Part shown: piece after piece, positions 22,993 to 37,900 of the stretch
How positions within the stretch are numbered: position 1 is the first letter of the stretch
Layout: every line of letters starts with the position of its first letter
From: Strigamia acuminata
Lineage: Eukaryota > Arthropoda > Chilopoda > Geophilomorpha > Linotaeniidae
Length of the DNA stretch: 64,000 nt
Assembly: GCA_949358305.1 (NCBI GenBank)
Contig: OX442324.1
Coordinates: 5,523,575-5,587,574 of the forward strand
Direction: 5' to 3'
Notes under the pieces: generated by a model
Told to the model about the DNA's origin: nothing
Databases searched by the model: none
Seen by the model: the letters and a program-made list of their open reading frames with translations, nothing else
Program-made: the position numbers and the translations under genes

Positions 22993-25900
22993 AATAATTC
23001 CAAAAATGAAACAAACGAAAAATTCATATATGCAGAACAAACCCAACGTTGCTTAGGAATCCCAGGTGCATTTTCTAATCAATATTTTTCAAATAAAATT
23101 CCAAAGATGCCAACAACCTCTTTCTTCTGCACACAAAAAAGCGACTATCATGAATCACACTGAATACCCAATTTAATTTTTTTTAATACCAAGAAACAAA
23201 AGATGAAACTATAACCTCAATGCATCCATGCATTCAAAATTCAGATAACAATAAAAACACACGACACCTAGATAGAGCAAAATCCAACTTTTATGCCTTT
23301 TATAAGTGCAGAGTCGCAGCAAACCTTTACGAAACAACCCCAAGCAACACGACGACGACATGGACACGACATCGGTGCGATAAACAAAAGTCTATATCGA
23401 TTTTCCGCATCCTTTTTACCTATCGACGCGATGTCGTATCCATATTCGTGTTGCTGGGGACATTTCTAATCTCTGTACCGTTTCCTAATTGTCAATTGTT
23501 ACCAGGAAAAAAAAATTAATGACACTCATTACATTTCATATTCATGCTTTCGGGTCACGGACCAAGTGAGTGCTAAATAATTTGTAAAGCCGGCCATCCG
23601 ATACACGCCGAATTAAGCGAGCAAACTCCAATTAACAAAATTTCCATTACCTTCCATCCTACATCATTGCACATAATGAATTAAGCCATAAAACAACGCA
23701 TTCGCTGCTCAAAACTTGACCCCAATAACATTACAAGGGATTGGAATCAATTTGTGTTTTCACACTGCGGACGGGAGTACGTACCTTCATCTGATCGTGC
23801 CAACGTTGGGGAAGTTCAGATCGGTTGTTGGTTTTTTCCCCTTCCGCTTCTAATCCTTCCATTGTGGACTCGGCTTCCGACAGCCATGCAAGGAATTTAT
23901 CAAGCGCTTTGTCCAAGTTGTATAGGGTGTTAAGGGCCCCTTGCAGAGATTTGCCACGTATCATGCAACTGGAAAAAAGAAAAACAATACAAATTTTAAC
24001 ATTTTTCAAATCTACAATTGCTATTGTGAGTTATTTTTGCTTCGGCATTCAATCATCCTGAAAAAAATCGTCACTGATTCCAAACCTGCAGGTGCAGTGT
24101 CGAAAACATGGCCCACAACCCATGCGAAAGGTGATAAATGAGAATGTAAATATGCTATGTCAAAAATGAGCTAAGCGTGTACGATGAAATGCATATAAAT
24201 GAAACCTCGAGACCTATAAATATAAAAATTCTCCAGTACACTTGAAAGTCTTATCTAACTTTTTGCACTTCAAATTGCATAAACATAAGACAGTGTGAAA
24301 AACTTCCAATGACGTACCAGATCCGAGAAAACAAACATTGTAAACATGTAGGTGGGCTTTAAACATAGTGAAGGCGTAGTTCCAAGCATTACACAGCCAG
24401 CAAATCTAGACATTTTATCGAGGTAAATTTATTCAAACATTTATAGCTTTGTCTAATTGCTTCTGCATGTTATTCCATATAACTCACATTCTACACATTC
24501 TTTACATAAATATGCAGAAATTTTCATTTTTCCTGGCGATGATTGACGCTCGAACTACCACTTTATCCCTCCCTGCCCTTATTCAAACCCACAAAAGCGT
24601 TTTTCATTTTTTATCTCTAAAATTAACGAGTTTTTCTTTCTGAAAATTCATGAATACCGAACAATAAAAAAAATAATGGTTTCAAAAATATATTTTCAAA
24701 AAATTTTACCCACAGTAACATTCAAATTCAATCTCAATTATTTTTGACAAATAACAAATCGGTTAAATTTCAACATAGAAATGAAATAGAGTTATAATCA
24801 TTTTCATAAATTTTTGGGGATATTTTTTTTAAAAATTCGGTACTACTAGAGTCCATATTAAAAAAAATTTGAACACCGTGTTTATTACAAGAGCGGGGTA
24901 GGACTATTTCATTCATTCAAGCCTCTGGAAATAAGTCCAAGCAATAAACACTGTTTGTTTATTCAAATTATTACTACGTCACTCACTATTACTACATCAT
25001 AAAAACAATTTGGGCACCGGGAAATAGGCCACGGGTCTATGTTTACTAAACACAGACCCGTGGCCTATTTCCCGGTGCCCAAATTGATAAAGAAATTTTT
25101 TTTTGTCTTTACCTAGTATTCAATTGCGAGAATCGTTGATTAACTCGATCGGTTATTGTCTTCACCTTCCTGATGTCATCCTGGTGATAATCTGCCATTA
25201 ACTTCTGCGCCATGCAATTGAATGCATCCACGGTGGGTCGATAATGCTGGATCTCATTGCTCAGGGTCTAAAAATTCAAAAAGAAACGGTAAAAATGGTC
25301 AGAAATCAATAGCAATAAATTTAAATGCACAATTGACAACGATATACCTTTTGGTCTCGACTCTGCATTTCAAGTACATCCAACGTTTGCCCGATGGATC
25401 CAGACCTTTCCAATTTATTCTCCATGTGAGACAACCACATCTCCACTTCGAGCCTTTTCTGATCGAATATTCGGCAGTCGGCGAGCATCGCATCCAACTG
25501 AGCCTTTCGTTGCATTACACGGCTGTTGGTTTCTTCCCAATGGTCACGCAATTTGGTCACTATCAAACACATAATACTTAATTTACCTTTCAGCCAATTT
25601 CACTCCTCATTTATCCCTCAAAACCAATAAAATAAACCCAATTACATTTAGAAATTTCGCACTTTTAAGCTTTAAAAAACATTTTATTCCATAAAAAATA
25701 GTTGCCGGCATCAATCTTCCAAAAAGCAGCTTTACAGTCCATTTACTCCTCCTCTCCTAAAGAAGATTGCTAACAAAACAAGAAAAATGGCGGCTCCCCA
25801 TTGCGTTTTCCTTACTTCCGCTCCGTGTTAGAAGCGCCGTCTCCAGTTTGTATAAAAGATAGGGAAAGGAAGGGTATAAAACGCCATATTTTAGAATTTG

Positions 25901-28900
25901 CAGTGCCAGTGAAACATTATCTTCAGGTCAAGAACACTTCGGTCACCATCATTTGGAGCCATCAAGGAAGTCTTACATTTACTCGAGAGTAACTTTTTAT
26001 AACCTCCTACGAGTCAAAAGAATTCGAATCTACTTCTTACATAAAATGAAAACGCGAGATAAAAATGGACTCTAAATAGTCGGGAGTTATAAAAGCAGAA
26101 AGTAAATCAAAGAGAACTCTGCTTCACATAAAAGATAGCACAGCCGACTCATCATGTCTTTATACGCGCCCAATATCCTAATCCGGAACAACAAGACGAG
26201 ATGATGGATGAAAAATCAACAAAGTTAATGTAGAAAGCAAAAATAATAACGCCGGTAAAGAAAAAAAAAAAAAAAAAATAGAAAATAAAATAAAATAGAA
26301 ATTGAATTCCAATACTTCGTGCACTCAAAAGAGAACACTACAATGTAAATCAATATTTCGTTAGACAAAGTAAATCGTCTCAAGCTATTTTTTAAAGCGT
26401 TTTTCTCTGTTTATTCTTACTACGTAAAGAAATGGAAAATAGAAAAAAAAAATATCGACTATTTTCTTTTATAGTTGTTTACCTTTTCCATGTAAAAGCT
26501 TTTTATCGGTGGCCTCATGATTTGAATCTTGTTTAAGATTCTCAGCAGTGGACAGGAGTTCATCTAGTTGTGGTCTTTTTTGATCCAACTCATGCAGAAT
26601 ATTCTGAAAATACCAAAATAAAAACCAATTTTATTCAAAATCAATTTCCACAAATTCCTCGAATTTAATAATAAAAAAAAAATTAAAAAAACCATCAAAA
26701 CCTTGCAAAAAAACATTGATTTTTTTTTTTAAAAAGAACATTATATTTTTTTTCACAGCAAAACTTATCTATTCAACACCAAATATTTGTTAGCGAGGAA
26801 AGTAGAGAAGAAAATGCAAATGAAATAGCAGGAATTTAAAAGAGGCAATTAAATATACAGTGCAGTTTTCGGCTAAAGTTAAAGACCAGTGCACAATGGT
26901 TGAAACGACACGATAATTAAACTGCAAATGAAGTTGCAAAGCAGCTTTATAAAAATGCCCCCTCTCTCTCTCTCTTGCTCTTTCTCTTATACTTGCACAG
27001 AAAGTGTGGAATTTTCCTAACAAGCTGATCGAAAGCTTAAACTAATCCATACAGACTCGTGTTTCCAGTTTCCCATAGGACGAACACTAAATTAGGTGAC
27101 AATCAATTTTCCCAATCCCGCACTACTTGCTTTGCTGCCATCCCTCGTGTATAACTGTTGATGTAATAACATGTCTAAACCACTTCAATTTTCTCTTTAA
27201 AAGTGAGGAGAATTTTCAAGTTTAGAATGTCATTATTATTCTTGTGTGTAGACATTCAAATTCCCTCGGTGGATCAAAACGTTTAGTGTTTTTTTTTTAT
27301 TTTTATTTTTATTTTTTATAAAAATTGTGGTGCATTACGTATATAAAATTTCAACCATTTTGAAAACGGTTTTTAATTCCAAGTAGTAGAAATATGAAAA
27401 GTCTGCGATTGTAAAAACGTGGTGCTGTGTTTTGAAAACAGAGGTCGCGTTGTCACATAACAACAAATGTTTATCCTAGCAACCGGATGCTAGAGTTTAC
27501 ATACACCAGCGAATTTTTATTATTAAAATAAAAAAAAACAAAAAAAAAAACAATCTTTTTTTATTTATTTAATCTGTTGATTTATTTTGTGTCTGTCCAG
27601 TGTGTGTGGGAAAATGAAGCGACTTTTTTCCCGACTAACTTTTTAATTTCGTAAGCACGTCCTAAAATACGTGACACGAAGTTGTTGATGCCACTGTCAC
27701 ATACAAAATGTAACAAAAAATCGGCACCAGATGGAACATTATTACAAGTCACGTTTTATTGGAGTCATGTCTTGCAACGATGGCAAAAGGACCAAAAATG
27801 AAAATTACATTTTTTTCGTTATTAAATTTCTAACTTTTAAAGTTGAATTTTAATTATGTGCCCGAACGGCACAAATTTCATTATGTTTCTAACTTAATAA
27901 TTCAATTTCTCAAATGAATTTTAATTTCAAAAGAGAAATTTAATTAGACCTTTTTTTTTAATAATAATAAAAAATAAAAAATGCCTATTCTCCTCCCAAA
28001 AAATACCATCTACCCCTCATTTCACGCCTATTACCCCACAATTTCTCCAACCTGATCCGAGCACAAGATAGGAATTTTCTTCCCGATTTCCCACAGTTCA
28101 CCCATCATCAAATTTTATTACTAAATGCATCTACGGAACAATATTTTACACGCGAAGCTTGATCGTAACATCCAACCAATTACTCAACTCCCTCTTAAAA
28201 CCACCCTATAAACAACCGAATTCCTTTCATCTCCAACCGATTACGTAAAAAAAAACACTTAAAAAAACACAAAATGACAAGTCGAAAACACAGAAATACC
28301 GACAAGAAACAAAACAAAAATTGAAAAATGAGGGGTTTAACACGAGGTTCGTAACAAACCCGTCCTACCTTATCAAAAGAATGGTACAAGCGAATGGTGA
28401 AAAGGCCAAATGCTATATTTAACTCCACCCCTCGTTTTATGTGCCGTTGGATTAGTTGTAGGGGTGTGGGTTAATCAAAATGGGCTTGAGCCAGGAGAAT
28501 GGCGAGAAGAATTCACAGGCAACCAGCAGACACTAGATCAATAGTCGACGTCTCCACTCAGCATCAACACACGGGGTTGGGAGGAAGAGACTACAGACGC
28601 CCAATCACACTGTACTCTTTGTCCAACCCTAAGAAAAAAGAGGGACGAGGGAGAGGAAAAAAAATTGACCCCGTTTGACCCTACACACGAGGGTCACGAG
28701 GCATGTGACAGACTTTGAAGCCTGTGAAGTGTGGAGATAAACAGGTTGCGGGATGGATGGTGTGGCTGGCCAACTTTTATTTAGTCTGTTCTGTTGCCTT
28801 TTGTTTGGACGGATCTTCTCTTTGTTTTCTTCTGGAGTTTAGGTAAAAACAACAGCTATTAATCAATGTCTTTTATCTTGCTCAAGGGTTATTTATTTAT

Positions 28901-31900
28901 TTGTTTTTCTTTTTTTTTTATTATTTTTATTTCGATCGTGAGTTTGAACTTGATTGAGAAGAAAAGTAAGATTGCGTTTGGTGATTTTTAGAAGTTTTTT
29001 TTTATTTTATTTATTTATTTTATATTTTTCTCTTTTTTGTGATTTTTTTTTTGTTGGTTTGCAAGTTTGTTTATGGCATGGTGGTTTGAAACAAAAAATA
29101 TTGTGTACCGAACGTTGTATTTATATTTAAGCTTGATTTTTTTTTTATTTAGACTTAAAAATCTTTTTTTAAAAAAAAATAGAAAATCCAGAATCTGTTT
29201 TGCACTTCTCACTTCGAATTCCAATTTTGCATGACCAATTAAACAAAAAACACAATCGTTCACCCAATGAGCTTAAAGCTAGTTTTAGGCTCAATGACTC
29301 GACAAAGCGAGCAGAACGACCATCCAAGTGCGATCAAATTGCTCACCACTTTGATTAAACAAATTGACACCATTTTAATACGTCGAAATACAAAACAGTT
29401 TCTCATTAAAAAAAAAAAAAAAAAAAAAAAAATGACGTGCAATAATTAACAAAAAAGGGGTTTCAAACCGACCTTTAAAAGTAAGAGGGACTGGTGAATG
29501 TCTAGGAGGCGAGCTAGCAGTTCATCAATATCTTCTTGGGAAAGGCAAAACGTCCATTTATTAGGGAGAAATGTTGTAAGAGGAGGATACCCGTGCAACT
29601 GCAACAAATATCATGCCAACATGCTGGGACAAGTAACAAAACACTACTAAAACCAACATAAATAAATAAACAACTTTTTAAAAACATTAAATAAAATATT
29701 ATATACCAACTCCGTATATCGACATGGTTAATGATTAGTATGCAAAGCATAAAATCCAACACCAAAAAATACAAAACGGCTTTCGTGTAATTTCTTTTTA
29801 CCCTTTAAAGATCATCATTTGATATTACTTTGCTCGATATCTCTTTTTATACCTAGATTGTAATTTTTTTTTTTTAAATCTTAAATTCTAACTCTCTTTT
29901 TTATTTTTTGAATGGGTATGTGCGCTATCAGCGTTGTGAAATATTGATCGTGCGAAGGGATGTCGTTAATTGAGTCCATTAATAAAATATCAACGAAACA
30001 ACGCTTTTACTTGTCTCAAGTTAAGCCAACCTTGATTGCTTCATTTCTTTTTTGGAAAAAGAAAAAGAAAAAGTGGACAAAATTTAATCCTACCTTCTGC
30101 TTATCAATCATGGCCTGGATGTCGTCCAAGTCCCCAACTGCTACATTCTGCGATTTGAGCATCTGTTGTAAAAGTGTGAGGCAATCGTGAAACTGGTTGA
30201 CCGATTGTTCAAAATCAGCAGAGTCTAGGTCTACTGGAGAGAGACTGGGCGCAGCGCTGCAAACCAAGTTGTCAGTTTCCGATGCAGCTTCTATCAAAAT
30301 TTGAAAAAAAAGAAAAAAGAAAAGAAAAAATAAAAAAAAAATATTCAATCATCCAGAACCTTTATAGACATACAAGCGCAGTGTATGTATTATATGAAAG
30401 CCCACAATCTAATACATTTGCTATTGCTAAAGAAGTATTCAGAAACTCAAAAACATTTATCAAACAAATAGCAATAAAAACGACGTCATTAATTTTATTA
30501 AAATGCGGTTTGAGTGGCATATGACAATTGTATTTGAATTTCATTCAAACAATATTTTTAATTTTAAAAAAAAAAAATTAAAAAAAATTTGGGTTTAGTA
30601 TAATTCCCCCTAAATTAAGCAATTCTCTCCACATTTATTGCTTAGATGGAAATCAAATTGCGCAAAAGTCAGTAGGTATTGATTTGCTTCAACTGCAATT
30701 TCAAATAAAGTGGCAACTTGACAAAATTAAAAATGTCACCAAACAAGAAAAAAAAATTGAAAGCCTTCTAAGACCGACATTGTACATTTCAGAATTAAAA
30801 TCAAAGAGAAAAAGCTACTGCTCATAAATAAACCTGCATCTTCGATCTCTCCTTATCTCCCACGAAACGTCGACCACTAGCAAAAAAGCAAAAGCAGTGG
30901 GCCATAAATAAAGTCTGATTTCGCAGCATCAATCAATCAATCAATCAATCAATCACAAACAAGCATTCGCACCAATTCATCATTCCTTTAAACAAATCAA
31001 TGACATTTTCCATTGCTTTAAAACACTTACACCAGCTGATTTACCATCGAATTACGTCCAATTCCAATTCCAATCACTCGTCATTCAACCCCTGGAGACC
31101 CCAGAGCACAGGTATTACCAGAGGCGACATGAACACGACTGATTCTTGCAAGGTTGTAAATCTGCCCACATTTGACAGGTGTCAAGGCGCGCTTTGAATC
31201 TAACGGGACCACGAGGAAAAGCTCTTGATTCTTAGTAAAAACTCCAAGTGTTCATTGATTGGATGTTGAAGTTGTACGCCGAGAATTTGTTTCTCCTGCT
31301 AATGGCAGCTCACTAGTCACGCCACGAGCCCGAGGTGTGGGCCAGGAGAACTTTCCCTTTGCTCACTCTCTCGCTCTCTCTCTCCCTCTCCGCTTCAATC
31401 CAATCAATAACATTTTCGGTACAGCTGCAAGATTTTGAGGTAGCAAAGGAACGCCGCCCCAACGCATTATATGCTGGCATTCGGAGTAAATGTATTTGCT
31501 TGCAAGATCAATACAACCAGGTTTGATACCAAAAACCTTCATTTCCGCTGTGTCAATGAACCCCTTTCTCTTGCAACAACCACTTTCGCTCCGAATTAAC
31601 ACAATTGTATATATATATATAGAAATATATAGAATAATAAATTGTCGCACTTTTTCTTCTTCTTCCATTTTCAAAAATTAATTTTTTTTTTTTTGAAAAA
31701 TTGAAATATTTTCCCATTAATTCGCCAATTAGAAGTTGGAACCCCGTTTTAAATATGAAACCTGCCCATCTCAAATCCATAAAACTTTTATCCCTTATTT
31801 TATAACCCAAAACATCCACACGATGGCAACTGTATAATTTGCACATAAAAATTGATTCTTCTACAGAGGTGGCAAAAATTCACATCCGAACTAAAGCTCA

Positions 31901-34900
31901 TGCTCGAAAAATCAATATGGATCTCAACGGATGAATGCTCGAGAAGCATTTAATATTTTATTTCTTAACATGTACTAACTATGATGGATAGGCTTTTCCG
32001 CACAAATAAATCACATTAGCTTAAAAGTTGACACTTAAACTTTAGCGCTTTCACTATTCATGCCTTGGTTTCCAGCTTAAAATTTATCGATCTGCGCACC
32101 TTTGCAGAAATAGGATTTCAGCCAAAGATTAACTGATATTTTTGCCCCCCTCTCTCGTCTCCAAACTTAATTTATAATTTAGATTCTTTTGTCCATCAAC
32201 TTACCATCAACGACCACTAAAGGAATGGGAATTGCAAGTGGATCATCTATAGGAATTTTTTTCAAATATTGGCTTAAGTCCAAAATCACATTCCAGTCGC
32301 TATTCAATTTATTAGTCTTCGATTCCACCAATGTTGGAATGTCGAGTGCATTATCTCGGCAATATTGATGATACAATTCCAAAGTGTTATTAATATTATT
32401 CACGTTGATTTGATGGGTTCGAATTGCATCCAGCATTGTCTGAGTTATTTTAAAAAAAAAGAAAAAGAAAAAAGAAAAAATAATATTTTCATAAATGAAA
32501 AGATGAAAAAATAATATTTTACATTTCGAGTTTTATCACTCACTTCGGAATCAAACACCAAAGGATTCCCTTTGTCGAAATGAAGTCGCAAAGCTTCGCG
32601 AGTTGTTGCAGACCAAGCTGCTGTCATTTCCAACTCGTCGAGAAAATCCTTAAATTGTTGCATTTTCACTTCTAACGTCTGCAACTTTTTATCCAACAAA
32701 GACGAAAGGTTCACGAAATGTTTGTGTGTCGATTCTAGTTCTTCCTTGTCAAAAAATGACAGTTGCATCAGTGTTTCCAATTCCTCGCGTTTTCGGCCGT
32801 TCTCTTGATTCCAGTTCTAATAACAATAATTATAATTAAGAAATTATTATTTAAAAAGGAAAAAAAGTAATTGAATCGCATACTTTTATACGAGCTGCTA
32901 ATTCCTGCATTGTACACGAATCTACTAAACACGGTGAGCATTCGACGAGGGATTCCCCCTGCTCTATGTATTGAGCAATTTTCTCAAAAACGACTTGTTT
33001 CATTCTTTAAAATAAAAATAAAAATTAATATTTAAAAATTAAAACTCATACGTGCGCGTCGGTTCGCGATACGAACTTTATTCTTAATTTCTGCCAACGA
33101 TCGTTTATATCGTCCATTTTTTCCTGCAGTTTAATGACATCAGCAGTTGCCGACTCGTTTTGAATTTCTTTGCCTCGCAAGAAAACATTGCTCAAATTGG
33201 TCTCTTGGTCTTTGATTTCGTACGGCAATTTCTGGCCAATAAAATTAGTTTTTAGCATTAAGAACTCCAGGCACCTATTACTTCAGTACCATTATGCTTT
33301 CTTGAATAAAATCTTTATTTTCGTCCGCCAATATTGTTTCAGCGTTAGTTAGCCACACGAAGAGCGCTTCAGCTGTTACGCGAAACATTTCCAATTGTTC
33401 CTTCGATGCCGTCCAGCGTCTAAATAAAGTAGCAATTATTTAACATACCAAACGAGTTTGTAATTGTTTTCCAATAATTTTACCTGTACTTCAACTCCAC
33501 AGTCTCCAATAACAAATTCCATTCCGCTTGTAAATTCTCGCACATTGAATTGATGCCGTTTTTTTGCTCAGTTTGTTCGCAAGTCAACAGCAAAGTCACT
33601 TTTTCCGTTTCAATTTCACCGATTTTGGGTTTTAATGTTTCAACAGCTTGCTTGATTATCTGAATGGCAAAAGAAAATTTATAAATCAAGATTATTTCAC
33701 TACATTTCGTCTAAAGTATTCTTCTCACAATGAGGATTTCTTCCTGACGAGTGAATTCCATGTACATTTTCCCTTCAAATTCGGAGACGTTTAACTGGCG
33801 AGAAATAGCAGCAATGGCTTCGCGCAGTTTGTTTATTTTTGCCATAAAATCCGCTAACGCCGCAGCTTCCGGAGTCTGTAATAATTAAACGAAAGTTTAG
33901 CTTAAAATTTCTGTGACCGAAGAATAAAGAAAAACCATTCACCGTAGCTCCAACCGATATAATTTTCTCTTCAGCGGAATTTGGCTTTTTGTACTGCAAA
34001 TACAGAGCCTGTATCTCCCTCCACTGTCTCGTCAAATGAAGAAGAGGCGGCTCGATAACCGCTATCGACGCCCCATTAGCTTGAAGCTCAACTGCCAATT
34101 GATTAACACTGTCAAGTTCTTTTTTCTTCGAATCCAATTCATTTTGAACAAGCTAGCAAATAATGGGAGATCATTAAGCACACTGCAAACGATGAATAAA
34201 ACATCCAAATTACCTGTAACTGAGTAAGGTCGTTATTGGCCTCATTCAATTTCTTCTCCATTGATTCTAACCACTGAAGCAGTTTTTCAATAATGTGACG
34301 ATACCTGTACCATTCAGGCGCCAGCCGCTTCCATGTCATCTTTTTAACCTAAAATCAATATAATGTTAATAATTAATACGCAAATAATAAAACGAAAATT
34401 TAATAATTACATCGGCATTTGTACGTATTAATTGCCAACGACTTTTTAAAGTGTCGACTTTATTATTCACGTACTCCACTTGGTTCGGATTATGCAGTTG
34501 TAACTTGATAATTAATTGTTCCCCAGCGTTAATAACTTCGTTTACTTGCGTTTCCAATTTCTCGATTTCAGCATCTATGGTCTGAACAAAACAGTTAAGG
34601 ATGAGAAATGAGATGAAAAATAACAATGTACAGTTCGATTCTACACCTTTAACTTTTCGGATATGTCTCGACCTATGCTTCCGCGCCTCGCCTCCTCTTT
34701 ATTCAACTTGTCATCAAACAATTGAATTTTCAGACAAACATTGTCGACAATTTTATCAAATTGCTCGATTAATTTTCCTGCATCTGCAATGGATGTGGCC
34801 GGGGGTGACGTGGATCGCCTGTTTGCTTCAACATTCTGCACACCAGTTTCCCGTTTGGTCAGTTGTCCTTTCACAGACGACCGCCTTGGAATCTCGCTCG

Positions 34901-37900
34901 TTTTCCCACTTTTAAGAGATGTCACAGATTTCTTCCGCATTTCTTTCGCGGCCTAAAGAATTACAATAAAAGAAATATGTTAAAACACATTATTCAAATC
35001 CATTCGTCGAAATTAATTACTTTAGTAGTGTTTGACAATTTTTCCATTCTTTCAGAAACGGAAGTTAAAATCGGTTTCGTCTTGTCGACATAAACCTCAC
35101 ACATTCCACACAATTGTTCGGCCGTAGTTTTAAGCCGATCGGTTTTAATAGATAAATTATCGACTTCAAAATTCAAATTCTGTTGAGTAAAAGGAATAAA
35201 TCAAAATTCACACTAAATGTGCATCGATTTTCCAATCAAAAAGCAATACTTTTAAGTTGGTTCTAACTTCTTCTTCACTCATTTGCTGAAAATTATCCTC
35301 AACTTGTTTAAATTTAGTATCCACCTGCAATTCCAACTCTGTGAACGCCAACCACACTTTATTGCACTCTTCTTTCAAACTCTATAAACAGAAACAAATA
35401 AAGAGGATATCGCACTGAAAAACACCACAATCAAACTTACCTCCATTGCTTTCATTCGATTTTTTAACCTAGTTTCCATCCTTTCCCACTGCAATTTCAC
35501 ATCTTCAACTTTTGCATTAATTGCTGTTGGATTTACTGGTTCAATCATCTTCTTTAATCCGTCTAATGAATCGTACATATTATTCAGATGTGGTAATTTT
35601 TTCGTTATATCGTCCAATAATTGCTAAAGAAAAAAAAAAATATATTTATATATACAAATTTTTCTTAAATACGCCGCATTTCTTACTTTAGAAAAATTTA
35701 ATTCTTCATCGACATCTGCGGGTGGAACTTTGCACTCTCGTTTATCCAAATCGGATTCCGAATTTTCCAACCAAGTTTGTAACGAATTGATTTCACGTTT
35801 CAATTTTTTAGCCACCCGCAAAGACTTCTCCAAGATGTTTCTTCCCTCTGTAACTTGCATTCCCAAATGATTGTACAATCCTTTCAGCTGATCAAGTTTT
35901 AAAGTAAGTTCTTTAGGATTGTCGACTTGTTTGCGCTCTACTATAAGTCGACCTGCTTTGATTACACACTCAACTTCTTGCTTTACGTCGCTTAATTTTT
36001 TGTAATAATGCTAAAAAGTGAAATAAATGTGTGATATATGACAATACGTTTAGACATTTTCACATTACCATGCAGAAATTAAGTTGTTCTTGTATAGTTT
36101 CAGGGTCTTGTCCAAATAAATTCAATAAATCAATACTTTCTTCCAAATCCTTCAATTGTTTGCTCATCGTGTTCAACTTCGGTTCGAAATCAGTCGGTCT
36201 TTGAAACCTATTAAACTGAATCTTCACATAACTCAGCCGATTCTAAAATGTATTCGTACATTAAATAACTAAAATTAAATTTTAATATTTTTTTTTACCT
36301 TAATAAGATTCAGCTGTTCCTCAAGTCTTCGTGACGCCTCCCCTTTACCTTGCCTATTGTAGGACTTAACTTGTTCTTCCATTTGACTCAACAATGTTTC
36401 GTGGTCTACAAACTCGGTCTTCATTTGTTCAAACTCTTCCGGCACGTCTTTCGACAAAACATCATTTTCCAAACGACATTTCAGCACAATATCGATGTGA
36501 CTCAGCCATTTCTGAAGCGTTAATATTTGCCTCTCGGTTTGTTGAGCTTGGCCTATACTGTTATCCAAAAACTGCTGCCTTTCCGCGGCCTGTAAATACC
36601 AAGCTCATTAAAATACATTGAATAATATAATTCAAAAAAACTAATCGCACCTGTTTATTTAACTCGTACCACCTCTGCTTTAGAACGTCCATTTCATTCT
36701 GCACTGGACTAGCCATTATCCTATTAGATACTAAATTATTTCCGAGTGTCTCGATGCGCGGAAGACGTTCTGCCGGATGACTGCGTAAATAATTCTCCAA
36801 TTCCTGCAAAATTTGTGAAACCTCTGTAAAATCAATGATGCAAGTTATTAGTTGTCACATACATCCAACTCCTCGGATATTTCTTCGGCATCGGCGGCAG
36901 ATCTTTCGGTTTTTAGTTTTTTCGATAAACGGTCGAGCCAATCGCTCTCTTGAGCGGCAAGGGCTACATTAGAACAAAAAAAAATAATTTGTAAATATTT
37001 AAAAACGAAAAGAGATGATTTACTTTTGAATTCAGAATAATGGTGAGCAGATTCTTGCAAAGCTTTGTATCGTTCGTCAATCGACGTAGCTACTTCTCGC
37101 CACCGCACGCTTAACTCTCGAAATTTTGTTGTAACGTCGTCCAATCTACTCGGAACGGACTCGCTTAACATTTGGTTGCCCATTCCACTCAAAACACGGA
37201 ATTCTGACACTTTCGTATCAATTTGCTCCTTTAAAACCTTCGACGGACAGAGAAACATGAATAAAAAATAATCTACAACAATAAAATAAACCTACTTGAT
37301 ATTGCTTTGTTTGTTGAGCCAATTCACTAGAAGAATTTACGTCTAAATTGCTGGGCGTTTCGTTTTCCAATTGATTTAACCACTCCATCAGCTGATTTAT
37401 TCCATTGACCAAATGATTGCTTTTGTTAAGTGCTTCATCAAGACTTGTATTTTGTTCTTTTGCTAACTTAACAACCTAAAAAATAAATTATTTTAAAAAC
37501 TCAACAAAAAAAAATACTTGAATCTGATTCTTACCAGCAACCACTTTTCCGTTAGAATATCCAACTGATTGCGTAGACCGTAAGCAAAATCAATATCAGC
37601 TTTTTCCAGTAACAATTGTGCTGTTGAATTAATATTATCTAAATTGGGTTCAAGTGTCACAATATCTTCTTGCAAAGCCTAGACAATATGAAATTACAGA
37701 ATTAGTATCAAATATAACAAATTTTTCAAAAAGTATTTTTTTTCCCATTAATTTTACATTGCTCTGTTCAAGTTGTGCTTCCAGCGTTTCTATATCTCCA
37801 ATTGCAGCCTCCTCTGCATGCAGAAACATATTAACTTCCTTCATCCAGCTGCTTAACCCATCCACTTCATCCTTTAATTAAACAAACAAAATTACGCAAC

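Larger units (their letters stand above)
20723..23784 (-). other. Large dystrophin intron equivalent to vertebrate intron 55
   Basis: The intron separates WHDQMK from [18 protein letters not shown], the same junction that in human dystrophin precedes the exon starting DLQGEIEAHTDVYHNL (exon 56). It contains a candidate start exon (22529-22612), a GC-rich hairpin (21274-21305), poly(A/T) runs and an (AAT)n array (22938-22999). No other coding sequence is convincing. Confidence 0.65.
23969..25112 (-). other. Dystrophin intron carrying two hairpins
   Basis: A 1.1-kb intron between the exons LNKALDKF-type (23785-23968) and 25113-about 25270. It holds a small hairpin (24878-24951) and an 81-bp near-perfect palindrome (25006-25086) 26 bp before the upstream exon's donor side. 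No coding sequence is seen. Confidence 0.6.

Noticed and set aside
23220-23519. 99-codon plus-strand frame in a dystrophin intron
   Set aside because: No signal peptide, no domain pattern, composition looks random and no splice partners are seen.
24878-24951. Conventional miRNA precursor
   Set aside because: The internal loop is strongly asymmetric and the arms are too short for a standard pre-miRNA.
29015-29449. Phe/Lys-rich frames in the large intron
   Set aside because: They arise from poly-T/poly-A runs.
30928-30953. CRISPR-like repeats or other arrays in the dystrophin introns
   Set aside because: They are simple microsatellites without spacers, in a eukaryotic genome.
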